Below, piece after piece: positions 9,323 to 21,117 of a DNA stretch of 64,000 nucleotides. A program made the position numbers and the translations under genes. The first letter of the stretch is position 1; every line of letters starts with the position of its first letter. Under the pieces are notes generated by a model. That model did not search any database, was not told the DNA's origin, and saw only the letters and a program-made list of their open reading frames with translations. The DNA comes from Umezawaea beigongshangensis (lineage in GTDB: Bacteria > Actinomycetota > Actinomycetes > Mycobacteriales > Pseudonocardiaceae): contig NZ_JAEIOJ010000005.1 in NCBI RefSeq assembly GCF_016464305.1, forward strand, positions 208,868-272,867, given 5' to 3'.

Positions 9323-9651
9323 GTGGCGGAGAAGTTCGAGGTCGACAAGGAGGCGATGGACAAGGCGACCCAAGTGTTCGCCGACGCCATCGGAGAGATG
9401 ATGTTGGACACCGACACCATCGGCAAGCCACTCGCGACGAAGGCGAACTTCGGCAGGGCCGAGGCGTTCGGTGCTCACCACGACAAGCTGAAGGTCGGCC
9501 TCGAGGACTTCGCCAAGTGGCTGAAGAACATGCAGGCCGGGATCGAGTCCTACAGCTCGAAGGTCTATTCGGGCGCCAAGACCTACCACGACGTCGACGT
9601 CAGTGGTTTCCGCGGTGTCAACGACATCAAAGACAAGATTGGTGACGTCTG

Positions 9652-9652
<1 letters not shown>
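9323..9652 (+). CDS. EspC-like (DUF2580-type) small T7SS protein, cassette 1
   Basis: This 109-residue protein is predicted to be mainly helical and resembles the EspC/DUF2580 branch of WXG100-like ESX proteins. The inter-helix turn reads NFGRAEAFG, in place of WxG. Near the C-terminus is YHDVD, fitting the YxxxD/E ESX export motif, so it is a likely secreted substrate. Its stop overlaps the start of the next gene by one base (TGATG), so the two are co-translated, as expected for ESX substrate pairs. It is the first gene of the first of two three-gene cassettes; the equivalent in cassette 2 is at 14441. I recall an uncharacterised pair (Rv3440c-Rv3439c) at this position in M. tuberculosis. 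Function unknown. Confidence 0.8.
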
Positions 9653-13575
<3,923 letters not shown>

Positions 13576-13594
13576 CCGAGTCCGAGGAGCAGAG

Positions 13595-14230
13595 ATGAAC
13601 TACGAAGACCGGCTCAGGGCGACGAACGAGAAGTTCGAGCAGTTGCGGATGGAGCGCGAGGCGCGTTCCGACGCGATGCACCGCGACTTCGCGTTGCAGC
13701 AGCAGGAGATGGTGGACAAGCAGGCCAAGGAGGCCGCGAAGATCGACAGGGTCTCCGCGCTCATCCACGGCATCGGTGTGAAGGAGCGCGAGGCGGGCGG
13801 CTGGGGCACCTCCAGCAACCTCGACGACAACGTCGAGGAGCACGCCTACAACGCCGAGGAGGAGGAAGAGGACCTCGACGAGGTGCCCGGCGTCACCGAG
13901 GAGTTGCAGCGGTACCGCGAGGACCTCTCCGAGAGGCAGGCGTGGGGAGCCGTGGACACGCAGTCCGCTCCGGGCAGCCTCGCCGAGGCGTTGCGGGTCC
14001 ACTACCTCACCACCGGCGAGCTGACCCTCGAATCAGCGTCTCCCGCGGTGATCGGCGACGTCGACGACGAGTACGCGACGGCGGACTCGCCGGACCGCTA
14101 CTCCGGGTTCGACGAGGAGGACGAGAAGCCGCAGCGCCGCTTCGCCCCCGCTCCGCCGACGCGGACTCCGGCGCCTCGTGCGGTCCGCCGTCCGGTCGAC
14201 GACGACGAGGACGAGAACACCCCCTGGTGA
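13595..14230 (+). CDS. Small coiled-coil acidic protein, cassette 1
   Basis: This 211-residue protein has an N-terminal charged helix, probably coiled coil (about 1-65, rich in Glu, Lys, Arg and Gln; it contains MVDKQAKEAAKI). An acidic middle (EEEEEDLDE) and a Pro/Arg-rich tail ending DDDEDENTPW follow. ATG 13595 sits after GAGGAG; the reading frame is open further upstream but that part overlaps the giant gene. There is no signal peptide or membrane segment. It is the third gene of the cassette; the counterpart at 17568 shares layout (N-terminal coiled coil, acidic tail) more than sequence. Position and size suggest a cytoplasmic chaperone or adaptor for the giant substrate; this is inference only. 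Confidence 0.78.
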   Translation: MNYEDRLRATNEKFEQLRMEREARSDAMHRDFALQQQEMVDKQAKEAAKIDRVSALIHGIGVKEREAGGWGTSSNLDDNVEEHAYNAEEEEEDLDEVPGVTEELQRYREDLSERQAWGAVDTQSAPGSLAEALRVHYLTTGELTLESASPAVIGDVDDEYATADSPDRYSGFDEEDEKPQRRFAPAPPTRTPAPRAVRRPVDDDEDENTPW

Positions 14231-14252
14231 CGGGGGACTGATCCGCGTGCGA

Positions 14253-14286
14253 CCGGGCCCCGGCGGTGTTCACCGCCGGGGCCCGG
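14253..14286 (+). terminator. Terminator between the two cassettes
   Basis: Perfect 16-base arms (14253-14268, 14271-14286) with a minimal loop, just after the cassette-1 coiled-coil gene. The remaining 150 bases before cassette 2 hold no gene I can recognise and presumably its promoter. Confidence 0.8.
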
Positions 14287-14440
14287 CTCGTGCCGCCTGG
14301 TGGTCCCGTCGCCCCCACCGGTTTACTAAGGCAACCGTCCTCGTGAACAGACGGTCACCGCGGGGAGTCTGCTGGGACTCTTGTCCGGAACCCGCGGAGG
14401 CCAGCGCACGTCAGACGGGGGACCAAGGGGAGGCAGGAGC

Positions 14441-14749
14441 ATGTCGGGCTTTCAGGCGAACACCGGCGAGATGATGGCGTCGGCGACGGCCGTGCAGGGC
14501 ATCGCGTCGGACATCGACGAGTTCAAGACCACCGTGACGACCAGCGCCGTGAGCGCGAGGGACTTCGGGCGGGCCCACGAGCAGGGCGGGTCCCGCTACG
14601 TCGCGGGTCTGACGAAGATCGCCGAGATCACCACCGCGCACGCCACCGCCATGCGGGGCCTGTCCGACAAGCTGCGCGCCTCCGCCACCGGGTACGACTG
14701 GAGCGACTCCAGCGGCCGGGCGACCGTCAAGAGCAGCGGGGGCAACTGA
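14441..14749 (+). CDS. EspC-like small T7SS protein, cassette 2
   Basis: A 102-residue paralogue in layout of the gene at 9323: predicted helical hairpin with turn ARDFGRAHEQGG in place of WxG, and a C-terminal YDWSD that fits the YxxxD export motif. The start ATG 14441 follows a strong purine-rich ribosome site (AAGGGGAGG). Its TGA overlaps the ATG of the next gene (14749), the same coupling as in cassette 1. It probably pairs with the downstream large protein for ESX export. Sequence identity with the cassette-1 copy is low apart from the FGRAxE turn, so the duplication is old or the two were acquired separately. Confidence 0.78.
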   Translation: MSGFQANTGEMMASATAVQGIASDIDEFKTTVTTSAVSARDFGRAHEQGGSRYVAGLTKIAEITTAHATAMRGLSDKLRASATGYDWSDSSGRATVKSSGGN

Positions 14750-17544
14750 TGGCGACGCCGTCCTGGGACGAGGTCAAGAAGATCCTCGACGACCCGCAGG
14801 TTCCCCTCGACAAGAAGGAGAGCCTGCTCACGGCCTACCACGGGTCGGTCGTCGGTCCGCCGAACTACGACAAGCTCGACGACGAGGCTTCGCAGTACGT
14901 CGACCGGTACAACACCCCCCACCCGCAGATGGGCTACGGGGAGCCCGGGTACGGCGCACGGGACTACGAGCAGCAGCTGGACAAGTCCTACGAGGACGCG
15001 AAGAAGGCGTCCGACGAGAGCAACAAGAAGGTCCAGGAGCACGAGGACGAGAAGAAGCGCGGCCACGACGTCCTCACGACGGCCGAGGACCGCGCGCGCG
15101 ACGGTGACGCGGGTGTCGCCAACTCCAACACGCTGCTCGACGCCGGTGCGCCCGGACTGCGGTACTTCGCGAACTTCCTGCCCGTGTACGAGAAGGCCAA
15201 GCAGAAGGTCCTCGGCGGGTCGAACCTCGACACGAACGTCGAGAACGTCTACAAGCGCTACGACGAGCAGCGCGACATCGACTTCGCCAAGATCGACCTC
15301 GAGGTCGCCGAGCTGCGGCAGGTGGCGAAGGACACGCGGACCAAGCAGTCCGACGCCGAGAAGTCGATGACCAAGCTGTACTCGGACTGGACGGGTGCGG
15401 CGGCGGACGCGTCGCGCGCCTACGTCGCGAACTTCTCCAAGCAGGCGGGCACGGCCGCCGACACGATCGACGACGCCGCGGACGCGGTGAAGGCGGCGGC
15501 GCACACCGTCTCCGGCCTGGTGACCACGAAGGCCAGGACGGTCCTCGACTGCGTGCGGAACGTCTACGACATCGCGGGTCTCACGCCCCAGCAGATCGAG
15601 GACGTCGTCGCGGCGACCGACACGGACGACAAGTCGCTGTGCCTGCGGGTCGCGAAGTACATCAACGTGGACGTCGACGACGGCGGTTGCGACGACGACG
15701 ACATCAAGAAGATGGTCCGCGAGAAGTCCGGCGAGTGGCTGCGCGGCTGCTTCCACACCGACGTCACCAGCAAGCACGACCAGTTCGTCAAGATCTGCGA
15801 CTCGACCAAGCAGTCCGTCGACGACACGTGGAAGAACCTGGGCGATCACCTGGACAAGGTGAACACCAAGCCGTTCGACCCGGTGAAGGACGGCAAGCCG
15901 GAGCAGCCGGACGGCAACGGCAACGGCAACGGGAATGGGAACGGGAACGGGAACGGGACGGGAACCGGTACGGGGACGGGAACCGGCACCGGTACGGGAA
16001 CCGGAACCGGTACGGGCACCGGGAGCACGGGGACCGGCGCCACCATGCCGACGCCGCCCACGCCCGACCAGGCGACCGCCCCGCTGCCGGGTGACACCGA
16101 CGGCGACGGGAAGGTCGACGACCTCGACGGCGACGGCAAGGCCGACGACCCGAACGGCGTCGGCCAGCCGGGCCCGGACCGGGGCGAGGGCGGCTCGACC
16201 GCTCCGTCGGACGCCGAGACGGTGACGATCCGGAGCGGCGAGAACGAGATCACGGTCACCGAGCCGGACGCCCGCGGGCACGTGCTGCTGACCGTGGACA
16301 CGCCGCAGAGCGAGCCGACCACCTACGACATCGACTTCAGCGAGAACCCGGAGGCCGCGGAGGCGCTGCTGGGGAAGGAGGGCGCCGCGGCGCTCGCCCA
16401 GAGCGTCACCGCCGGTGTGCCGGGCGCTCTCGGCGCGACGCCGGTGGCCGGTGCGGCACCCGGAACGCCGGGCGCGTCCGGCGGTGCGCCGATCCCGGTC
16501 GAGGTCGGTCCGGACGGCAGGGCCGTCGTCGAGCTGGACGGCCTGACGATCACCGCCGAGGTCGACCCGGAGACCGGCGACATCGGCCTGTCCGTGGCCG
16601 AGGGCGAGGGGGAGCCGCAGAGCTACGAGGTCGGCTTCGGCGACGAGAGGGCCGGCGACGAGAGGGCCGGTGACGAGATCGGGCCGGGTGGCGTCGCGGG
16701 TGGGGACGGGTCCCCCGGTCCCGAGTTCACTACGATGCCGGCCGAGGGCGAGCTGCCCGCTCAGCTCGGCGCGCAGCCGGGTCCGGAGGGCGTGGCGACG
16801 ATGCCCGCCGAGGGCGAGCCGCTCACCCGGCTCGGCGCGCAGCCCGCGTTCGAGCCGCTCGGCGCGACGGCGGTCTCCGAGGCGGCGCAGCCCGTGGCCG
16901 GGTTCACCGAGCCGGCGGCGGCCACCGCTCCGCAGCCGACGGCCCAGCCGCCGCAGGGCGGCGCACCGGGTCAGGGCGTGCCGAACCAGAACTTCGGCGG
17001 CCAGGGCTTCCAGCCCCAGAACTTCCCGAGCCAGCCGTACTCGGGTCAGGGCTTCGGCGGTCAGTCCTTCCCCGCCCAGGGGTCCGCGGACCAGGACTCC
17101 GGAACCACGGCGACCTCGGGCGCCTCGATGTTCGGCTCCGGGTCCGGCGCGGGCGGCTTCGCCGCGGCGGACTCCGCGCTCAGCTCGCACGGCGGCGGTT
17201 CGAGCGACGTGCACGGCGGCATGTCGAGCGGCGGCTGGTCCTCCAACGCCGACGACGGCAGCAAGTTCGGCCTCGCCGACACCAACGCCTCGCAGGCGGG
17301 AACCGCCGGGCAGGCGAGCCTCCCCTCGATGCAGGACGGCTCGGGCACCCCGCAGGCCGCTGGTGGCGGGATGATGGGCGGCGGCATGATGGGCGGCGCC
17401 CCGGCCGGTGGTGCCGGTGGCGGTGGTCAGGGCGGCGGCGACTCCGAGCGCGGTCCGAGCCAGTGGCGCACCACGGGTTCGCTGTTCGACGACGCTTCCG
17501 ACCTGCGGGCCGTCCAGAGCACACTGGGTGACGACAGCCGGTAG
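14749..17544 (+). CDS. Giant repeat-rich putative T7SS substrate, cassette 2
   Basis: A 931-residue paralogue of the 9652 gene. The helical N-terminal region (about 1-385) contains an internal WXG motif, YSDWTGAAADAS, with W214 almost at the same position as W208 of the paralogue. Next come Gly-Asn then Gly-Thr dipeptide repeats (about 388-430) and a short Asp-rich Ca-binding-type unit (DTDGDGKVDDLDGDGK). A beta-type domain follows with VTIRSGENEITV and IPVEVGPDGRAVVELDG, clearly related to the paralogue. A Gln/Gly/Pro-rich region ends in SQWRTTGSLFDD. The five-module repeat of the paralogue is absent. There is no Sec signal. Predicted ESX substrate of unknown function. Confidence 0.84.
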   Translation: MATPSWDEVKKILDDPQVPLDKKESLLTAYHGSVVGPPNYDKLDDEASQYVDRYNTPHPQMGYGEPGYGARDYEQQLDKSYEDAKKASDESNKKVQEHEDEKKRGHDVLTTAEDRARDGDAGVANSNTLLDAGAPGLRYFANFLPVYEKAKQKVLGGSNLDTNVENVYKRYDEQRDIDFAKIDLEVAELRQVAKDTRTKQSDAEKSMTKLYSDWTGAAADASRAYVANFSKQAGTAADTIDDAADAVKAAAHTVSGLVTTKARTVLDCVRNVYDIAGLTPQQIEDVVAATDTDDKSLCLRVAKYINVDVDDGGCDDDDIKKMVREKSGEWLRGCFHTDVTSKHDQFVKICDSTKQSVDDTWKNLGDHLDKVNTKPFDPVKDGKPEQPDGNGNGNGNGNGNGNGTGTGTGTGTGTGTGTGTGTGTGSTGTGATMPTPPTPDQATAPLPGDTDGDGKVDDLDGDGKADDPNGVGQPGPDRGEGGSTAPSDAETVTIRSGENEITVTEPDARGHVLLTVDTPQSEPTTYDIDFSENPEAAEALLGKEGAAALAQSVTAGVPGALGATPVAGAAPGTPGASGGAPIPVEVGPDGRAVVELDGLTITAEVDPETGDIGLSVAEGEGEPQSYEVGFGDERAGDERAGDEIGPGGVAGGDGSPGPEFTTMPAEGELPAQLGAQPGPEGVATMPAEGEPLTRLGAQPAFEPLGATAVSEAAQPVAGFTEPAAATAPQPTAQPPQGGAPGQGVPNQNFGGQGFQPQNFPSQPYSGQGFGGQSFPAQGSADQDSGTTATSGASMFGSGSGAGGFAAADSALSSHGGGSSDVHGGMSSGGWSSNADDGSKFGLADTNASQAGTAGQASLPSMQDGSGTPQAAGGGMMGGGMMGGAPAGGAGGGGQGGGDSERGPSQWRTTGSLFDDASDLRAVQSTLGDDSR
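15913..16030 (+). repeat. GN/GT dipeptide-repeat coding tract
   Basis: Six-base units of GGNAAY type then GGNACN type encode alternating Gly-Asn and Gly-Thr. Low-complexity repeats like this are prone to length variation between strains by slippage in steps of six bases. Confidence 0.9.
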
Positions 17545-17567
17545 GGCCGCGGATCGGGAGGGGGACG

Positions 17568-18128
17568 ATGAGCGACAGCCAGGCGCTGGCCGACTTCAAG
17601 AACAAGCTCGCCGGCATCGCCGGCGAGCACTCGGCGCGGATGGAACTCGCGTCGCGGAAGCTGGAGCAGATCCAGAAGGAGACCGCGGAGAACCACCAGA
17701 AGTTCGCGGACAAGCAGCAGCGGCTCCACGAGCGGCTCAAGGAGATCGGCGCCGCGCGGGCCCGCGGCGGCGCCGGGCAGAAGCAGCGCGAGCTGTCGTT
17801 CGGCATCGAGGACGAGGCCGCGCCCGACGAGTTCGCCGCGGACATCGCCGCGCTGCGCGCCGGTCGGCAGGAGCGGGCCTCCGCGACCGAGGAGGGCTCC
17901 TACCTCCAGGCGGCGAACACGACGTCGCCGCCGCCCGACCGGTGGAGTCGCCCCGCGCCCCAGCCGGAGCCCGCTGCCGACCGGTGGGGCCGTCCCGCGC
18001 CCCAGCCGGAGCCGCCGGTGGCCGTTCCGCCGCCGCCCCCGCCGCCGCCCCGCGCCCGGCCCGCCGCTCGGCGACCGGCGCCCGCGGACGACGACGAGGA
18101 CTTCGGCGGTCAGAGCTGGCTCAGCTGA
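17568..18128 (+). CDS. Small coiled-coil protein, cassette 2
   Basis: A 186-residue protein with an N-terminal charged coiled coil (about 1-75; ASRKLEQIQKETAENHQKF), a middle acidic segment, two near-copies of a DRWxRPAPQPEP unit, an eight-Pro run, and an acidic end DDDEDFGGQSWLS. It occupies the same third place in cassette 2 as the 13595 gene in cassette 1 and shares a coiled coil with a conserved DKQ, plus a Pro/Arg-rich, DDDED-containing tail. The start ATG 17568 follows GGGAGGGGG. Possibly a cytosolic partner of the giant protein; no established function. Confidence 0.76.
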   Translation: MSDSQALADFKNKLAGIAGEHSARMELASRKLEQIQKETAENHQKFADKQQRLHERLKEIGAARARGGAGQKQRELSFGIEDEAAPDEFAADIAALRAGRQERASATEEGSYLQAANTTSPPPDRWSRPAPQPEPAADRWGRPAPQPEPPVAVPPPPPPPPRARPAARRPAPADDDEDFGGQSWLS

Positions 18129-18129
18129 G

Positions 18130-18169
18130 CGGGGTGCGCCGGGGTTCTCCACGAACCCCGGCACACCCG
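18130..18169. terminator. Bidirectional terminator between convergent genes
   Basis: Stem GCCGGGGTT / AACCCCGGC (18138-18146, 18154-18162) with a 7-base loop, extended by imperfect outer pairing. It sits between the cassette-2 coiled-coil gene and the converging hydrolase gene. Confidence 0.75.
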
Positions 18170-18180
18170 CGTCAGCCGGT

Positions 18181-19017
18181 TCAGCCGGTGCGGGGCGGTC
18201 GCAGCGCGCCGCGCTGGTAGGTCAGCTCGGCGCCCTTGACCTCGTCCTCCAGCAGCGCGTCCCACGACTTGTCGCCGGTGAGGGTGCGCAGCAGGAACGC
18301 CGTCACGTAGGACCGGGCGTACTTCTGCGTCGGGCGCTCGCCGTGGCCGTCCAGCACCAGTTCCGACCAGTGCCGTCCCTCGGCGAACCCGAGGTGGCTG
18401 GCCCCCGGCAGCGTGCGCAGCTGCACCGGCCCGAGCCACGCCTCCGCGATGGCCTCGGCGTGGCCGACGGGCGGGGCGATGCGGTCCTCGCCGGCGGCGA
18501 CGTGCAGGCCGCGCATCGTGCAGCGCCGCGCCGCGTCCAGCGCGGACGGGCGGGTCTCGGTGGCGGCGAGCGTCACGACGGACCGCACGCGGTCGTCGTC
18601 GGCCGCGGTCAGCACGGCCGCGCCGCCGCCGGAGGAGTGACCGGCGACCGCGAGCTTGCCGGGGTCCACGCTGATGTCCCCGTCGCCCAGCCGCACGCCG
18701 GTGCACACGTCGAGGGTCGTGCTCAGGTTCGCGGCGAGCATCCTGGCCGACAGCAGCGGCCCCCGCTGCGCGGCGGGGGCGGCGGCGACGATGCCCCAGG
18801 ACGCGAGGTGGCGCAGCAGACCGCGGTAGCGCTTCACGGGCTGGAGCCAGCCGTGGCCGAACGCGACGGCGGGCAGCCCCTTCCCGGAGCGCGGCGTGTA
18901 GACGAGGCCGGGGAGACCGACCAGCGCGAGGTCGCCGCGCAGCACCCGGTGCTCGCCGGGACGACTGAGCCGCTCCAACGCCTGTTTCGCAGAATGACCG
19001 GTCACCCGAAGCGCCAT
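18181..19017 (-). CDS. Alpha/beta hydrolase, dienelactone/chlorophyllase-like
   Basis: A 278-residue serine hydrolase. The nucleophile elbow is GHSSGGG, the oxyanion-region sequence is FGHGW, and a late GASHLGF supplies the likely catalytic His. ATG 19017 gives MALRVTGHSAKQ; the frame is open far upstream but that part is antisense to glmS and nnr. It diverges from glmS and converges on cassette 2. A hydrolase gene of this type sits next to glmS in mycobacteria (Rv3438, from memory). The substrate is unknown. Confidence 0.85.
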   Translation of the reverse strand: MALRVTGHSAKQALERLSRPGEHRVLRGDLALVGLPGLVYTPRSGKGLPAVAFGHGWLQPVKRYRGLLRHLASWGIVAAAPAAQRGPLLSARMLAANLSTTLDVCTGVRLGDGDISVDPGKLAVAGHSSGGGAAVLTAADDDRVRSVVTLAATETRPSALDAARRCTMRGLHVAAGEDRIAPPVGHAEAIAEAWLGPVQLRTLPGASHLGFAEGRHWSELVLDGHGERPTQKYARSYVTAFLLRTLTGDKSWDALLEDEVKGAELTYQRGALRPPRTG

Positions 19018-19081
19018 GGGAGAACCGTAGTCGATCGGGCCCCGTGCGGCCGTGACCGGGAGACGCGCGACCCGCTGCTCG

Positions 19082-19097
19082 ATTGGTCTACACCAAA
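19082..19097. promoter_or_regulatory. DasR/NagR (GntR-family) operator candidate upstream of glmS
   Basis: ATTGGTCTACACCAAA contains the near-palindrome TTGGTCTACACCAA and matches the dre consensus for DasR-type regulators (core TGGTCTAGACCA) at 12 of 16 positions as I recall the consensus. It ends 73 bases before the glmS start, within the 153-base divergent intergenic region. DasR responds to GlcN-6-P, the product of GlmS, so control here would make sense. Confidence 0.6.
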
Positions 19098-19170
19098 GAG
19101 CGTTCTGACCTGCGCAAAGTCCACTCCGTGGCAATTTCGGGTTACCGCCTGGTCTGGCTACCCTGTCCGT

Positions 19171-21033
19171 GTGTGCGGAATCGTGGGATACGTGGGTCAC
19201 CGGGCGGCGCTGGACGTCGTCCTCGACGGGCTCAGGCGACTGGAGTACCGGGGTTACGACTCGGCCGGTGTCGCGGTCCTGACCGGCGACGGCGGCCTGT
19301 CCGTCGAGCGCAAGGCGGGTCGGCTGACCAACCTCGAAGCCAGGCTGGAGGAGGTGGGTCGCGGCGCCTTCGGCGGCACCGCCGGCATGGGCCACACGCG
19401 CTGGGCCACGCACGGCGCTCCGATCGACCGCAACTCCCACCCGCACCGCGACGCCACCGGCAGGGTGGCCGTGGTGCACAACGGCATCATCGAGAACTTC
19501 GCCGCGCTGCGCGCCGAGCTGGAGGCGGCCGGTGTCGAGATGACCAGCGACACCGACTCCGAGACCGCCGCCCACCTGGTCGCCCGCGCCTACGCCGAGG
19601 GCGACACCGCCGGTGACCTGCCCGGATCGGTCCGCGCGGTCGTGCGTCGCCTGGAGGGCGCGTTCACCCTCGTGGTGACCCACGCGGACGAGCCGGACCA
19701 GGTCGTCGCCGCGCGCCGCTCCTCCCCGCTGGTCGTCGGCGTCGGCGAGGGCGAGCACTTCGTCGCCTCGGACGTCTCGGCGTTCATCGAGCACACCCGC
19801 GAGGCCGTCGAGCTGGGCCAGGACCAGGTGGTCGTGATCACCCGCGACGGCTACGACGTCACCGACTTCCACGGCGAGCCCGCCGAGGCCAAGCCGTTCA
19901 CGGTCAACTGGGACCTCTCGGCCGCCGAGAAGGGCGGCCACGAGTACTTCATGCTCAAGGAGATCGAGGAGCAGCCCGAGGCGCTGGCGAACACCCTGCG
20001 CGGGCACTTCGTCGACGGCCGGATCGTCCTCGACGAGCAGCGGCTGTCCGACCAGGACCTCCGCGACGTCGACAAGGTGTTCGTCGTGGCCTGCGGCTCG
20101 GCCTACCACTCCGGACTCGTCGCGAAGTACGCCATCGAGCACTGGACGCGGCTGCCCGTCGAGGTCGAGCTGGCCAGCGAGTTCCGCTACCGAGACCCGG
20201 TCCTCGACCGGGACACGCTGGTCGTCGCCGTGTCGCAGTCCGGCGAGACCGCGGACACCCTGGAGGCCGTGCGGCACGCCCGCGAGCAGAAGGCCCGCGT
20301 CCTGGCGGTGTGCAACACCAACGGCGCGCAGATCCCGCGCGAGTCCGACGCCGTGCTCTACACGCACGCCGGACCGGAGATCGGCGTGGCGTCCACCAAG
20401 GCGTTCCTCGCGCAGATCGCGGCGAACTACCTCGTCGGCCTGGCGCTGGCGCAGGCGCGCGGCACCAAGTACCCCGACGAGGTGGCCCGCGAGTTCGCCG
20501 AGCTGGAGGCCATGCCCGCCGCCGTGCAGCGGGTGCTGGGCACGGTCGAGCAGGTCCGCGAGCTGGGCCGCGAGCTGGCCGACTCGAAGGCCGTGCTGTT
20601 CCTCGGCCGCCACGTGGGCTACCCGGTGGCGCTGGAGGGCGCGCTGAAGCTCAAGGAACTGGCGTACATGCACGCCGAGGGCTTCGCGGCCGGTGAGCTC
20701 AAGCACGGCCCGATCGCCCTGATCGAGGAGGGCCTGCCGGTCGTCGTGGTGATGCCGTCGCCGAAGGGCAGGGCCGTCCTGCACTCGAAGATGGTGTCCA
20801 ACATCAGCGAGATCCAGGCGCGCGGCGCTCGCACGATCGTGATCGCCGAGGAGGGTGACGAGACGGTCCGCCCGTTCGCCGATCACCTGATCGAGATCCC
20901 GGCCGTGTCGACGCTCCTCCAGCCGCTGCTGTCCACGATCCCGCTCCAGGTGCTGGCGGCGGAGATCGCCCGCAGCCGCGGCTACGACGTCGACAAGCCC
21001 CGCAACCTGGCGAAGTCCGTCACCGTCGAGTAG
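19171..21033 (+). CDS. glmS: Glutamine--fructose-6-phosphate aminotransferase (isomerizing)
   Basis: Makes glucosamine-6-phosphate from fructose-6-phosphate and glutamine, the entry step to UDP-GlcNAc. It has 620 residues. The N-terminal glutaminase domain starts MCGIVGYVG, so Cys2 becomes the nucleophile after Met removal. Two sugar-isomerase domains follow (SQSGETADTLEA, GRHVGYPVALEGALKLKE) and the C-terminus is KPRNLAKSVTVE, as in the family. GTG 19171 is fixed by the need for Cys next to Met. No clear ribosome site precedes it; TACCCT at 19158-19163 could be a -10 element giving a near-leaderless mRNA. I see no glmS ribozyme in the 153 bases upstream. Confidence 0.98.
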   Translation: MCGIVGYVGHRAALDVVLDGLRRLEYRGYDSAGVAVLTGDGGLSVERKAGRLTNLEARLEEVGRGAFGGTAGMGHTRWATHGAPIDRNSHPHRDATGRVAVVHNGIIENFAALRAELEAAGVEMTSDTDSETAAHLVARAYAEGDTAGDLPGSVRAVVRRLEGAFTLVVTHADEPDQVVAARRSSPLVVGVGEGEHFVASDVSAFIEHTREAVELGQDQVVVITRDGYDVTDFHGEPAEAKPFTVNWDLSAAEKGGHEYFMLKEIEEQPEALANTLRGHFVDGRIVLDEQRLSDQDLRDVDKVFVVACGSAYHSGLVAKYAIEHWTRLPVEVELASEFRYRDPVLDRDTLVVAVSQSGETADTLEAVRHAREQKARVLAVCNTNGAQIPRESDAVLYTHAGPEIGVASTKAFLAQIAANYLVGLALAQARGTKYPDEVAREFAELEAMPAAVQRVLGTVEQVRELGRELADSKAVLFLGRHVGYPVALEGALKLKELAYMHAEGFAAGELKHGPIALIEEGLPVVVVMPSPKGRAVLHSKMVSNISEIQARGARTIVIAEEGDETVRPFADHLIEIPAVSTLLQPLLSTIPLQVLAAEIARSRGYDVDKPRNLAKSVTVE

Positions 21034-21034
21034 T

Positions 21035-21091
21035 CCCCGACACGCGGCACGGGCGGTCCGCGTCGCGGGCCGCCCGTGCCGCGTGTCGGGG
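21035..21091 (+). terminator. Strong terminator after glmS
   Basis: Perfect 22-base inverted repeat (21035-21056 with 21070-21091) with a 13-base loop, immediately after the glmS stop. Confidence 0.88.
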
Positions 21092-21117
21092 GTGTGGCGT
21101 CGTGGCACCATTCGCAC

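Noticed and set aside
15913..16030. CRISPR-like or mobile repeat
   Set aside because: Repeat units are six bases and translate into GN/GT dipeptides in frame; there are no spacers.
19018..19170. glmS ribozyme
   Set aside because: The glmS leader is short and lacks the conserved ribozyme core; this element is mainly found in Firmicutes.
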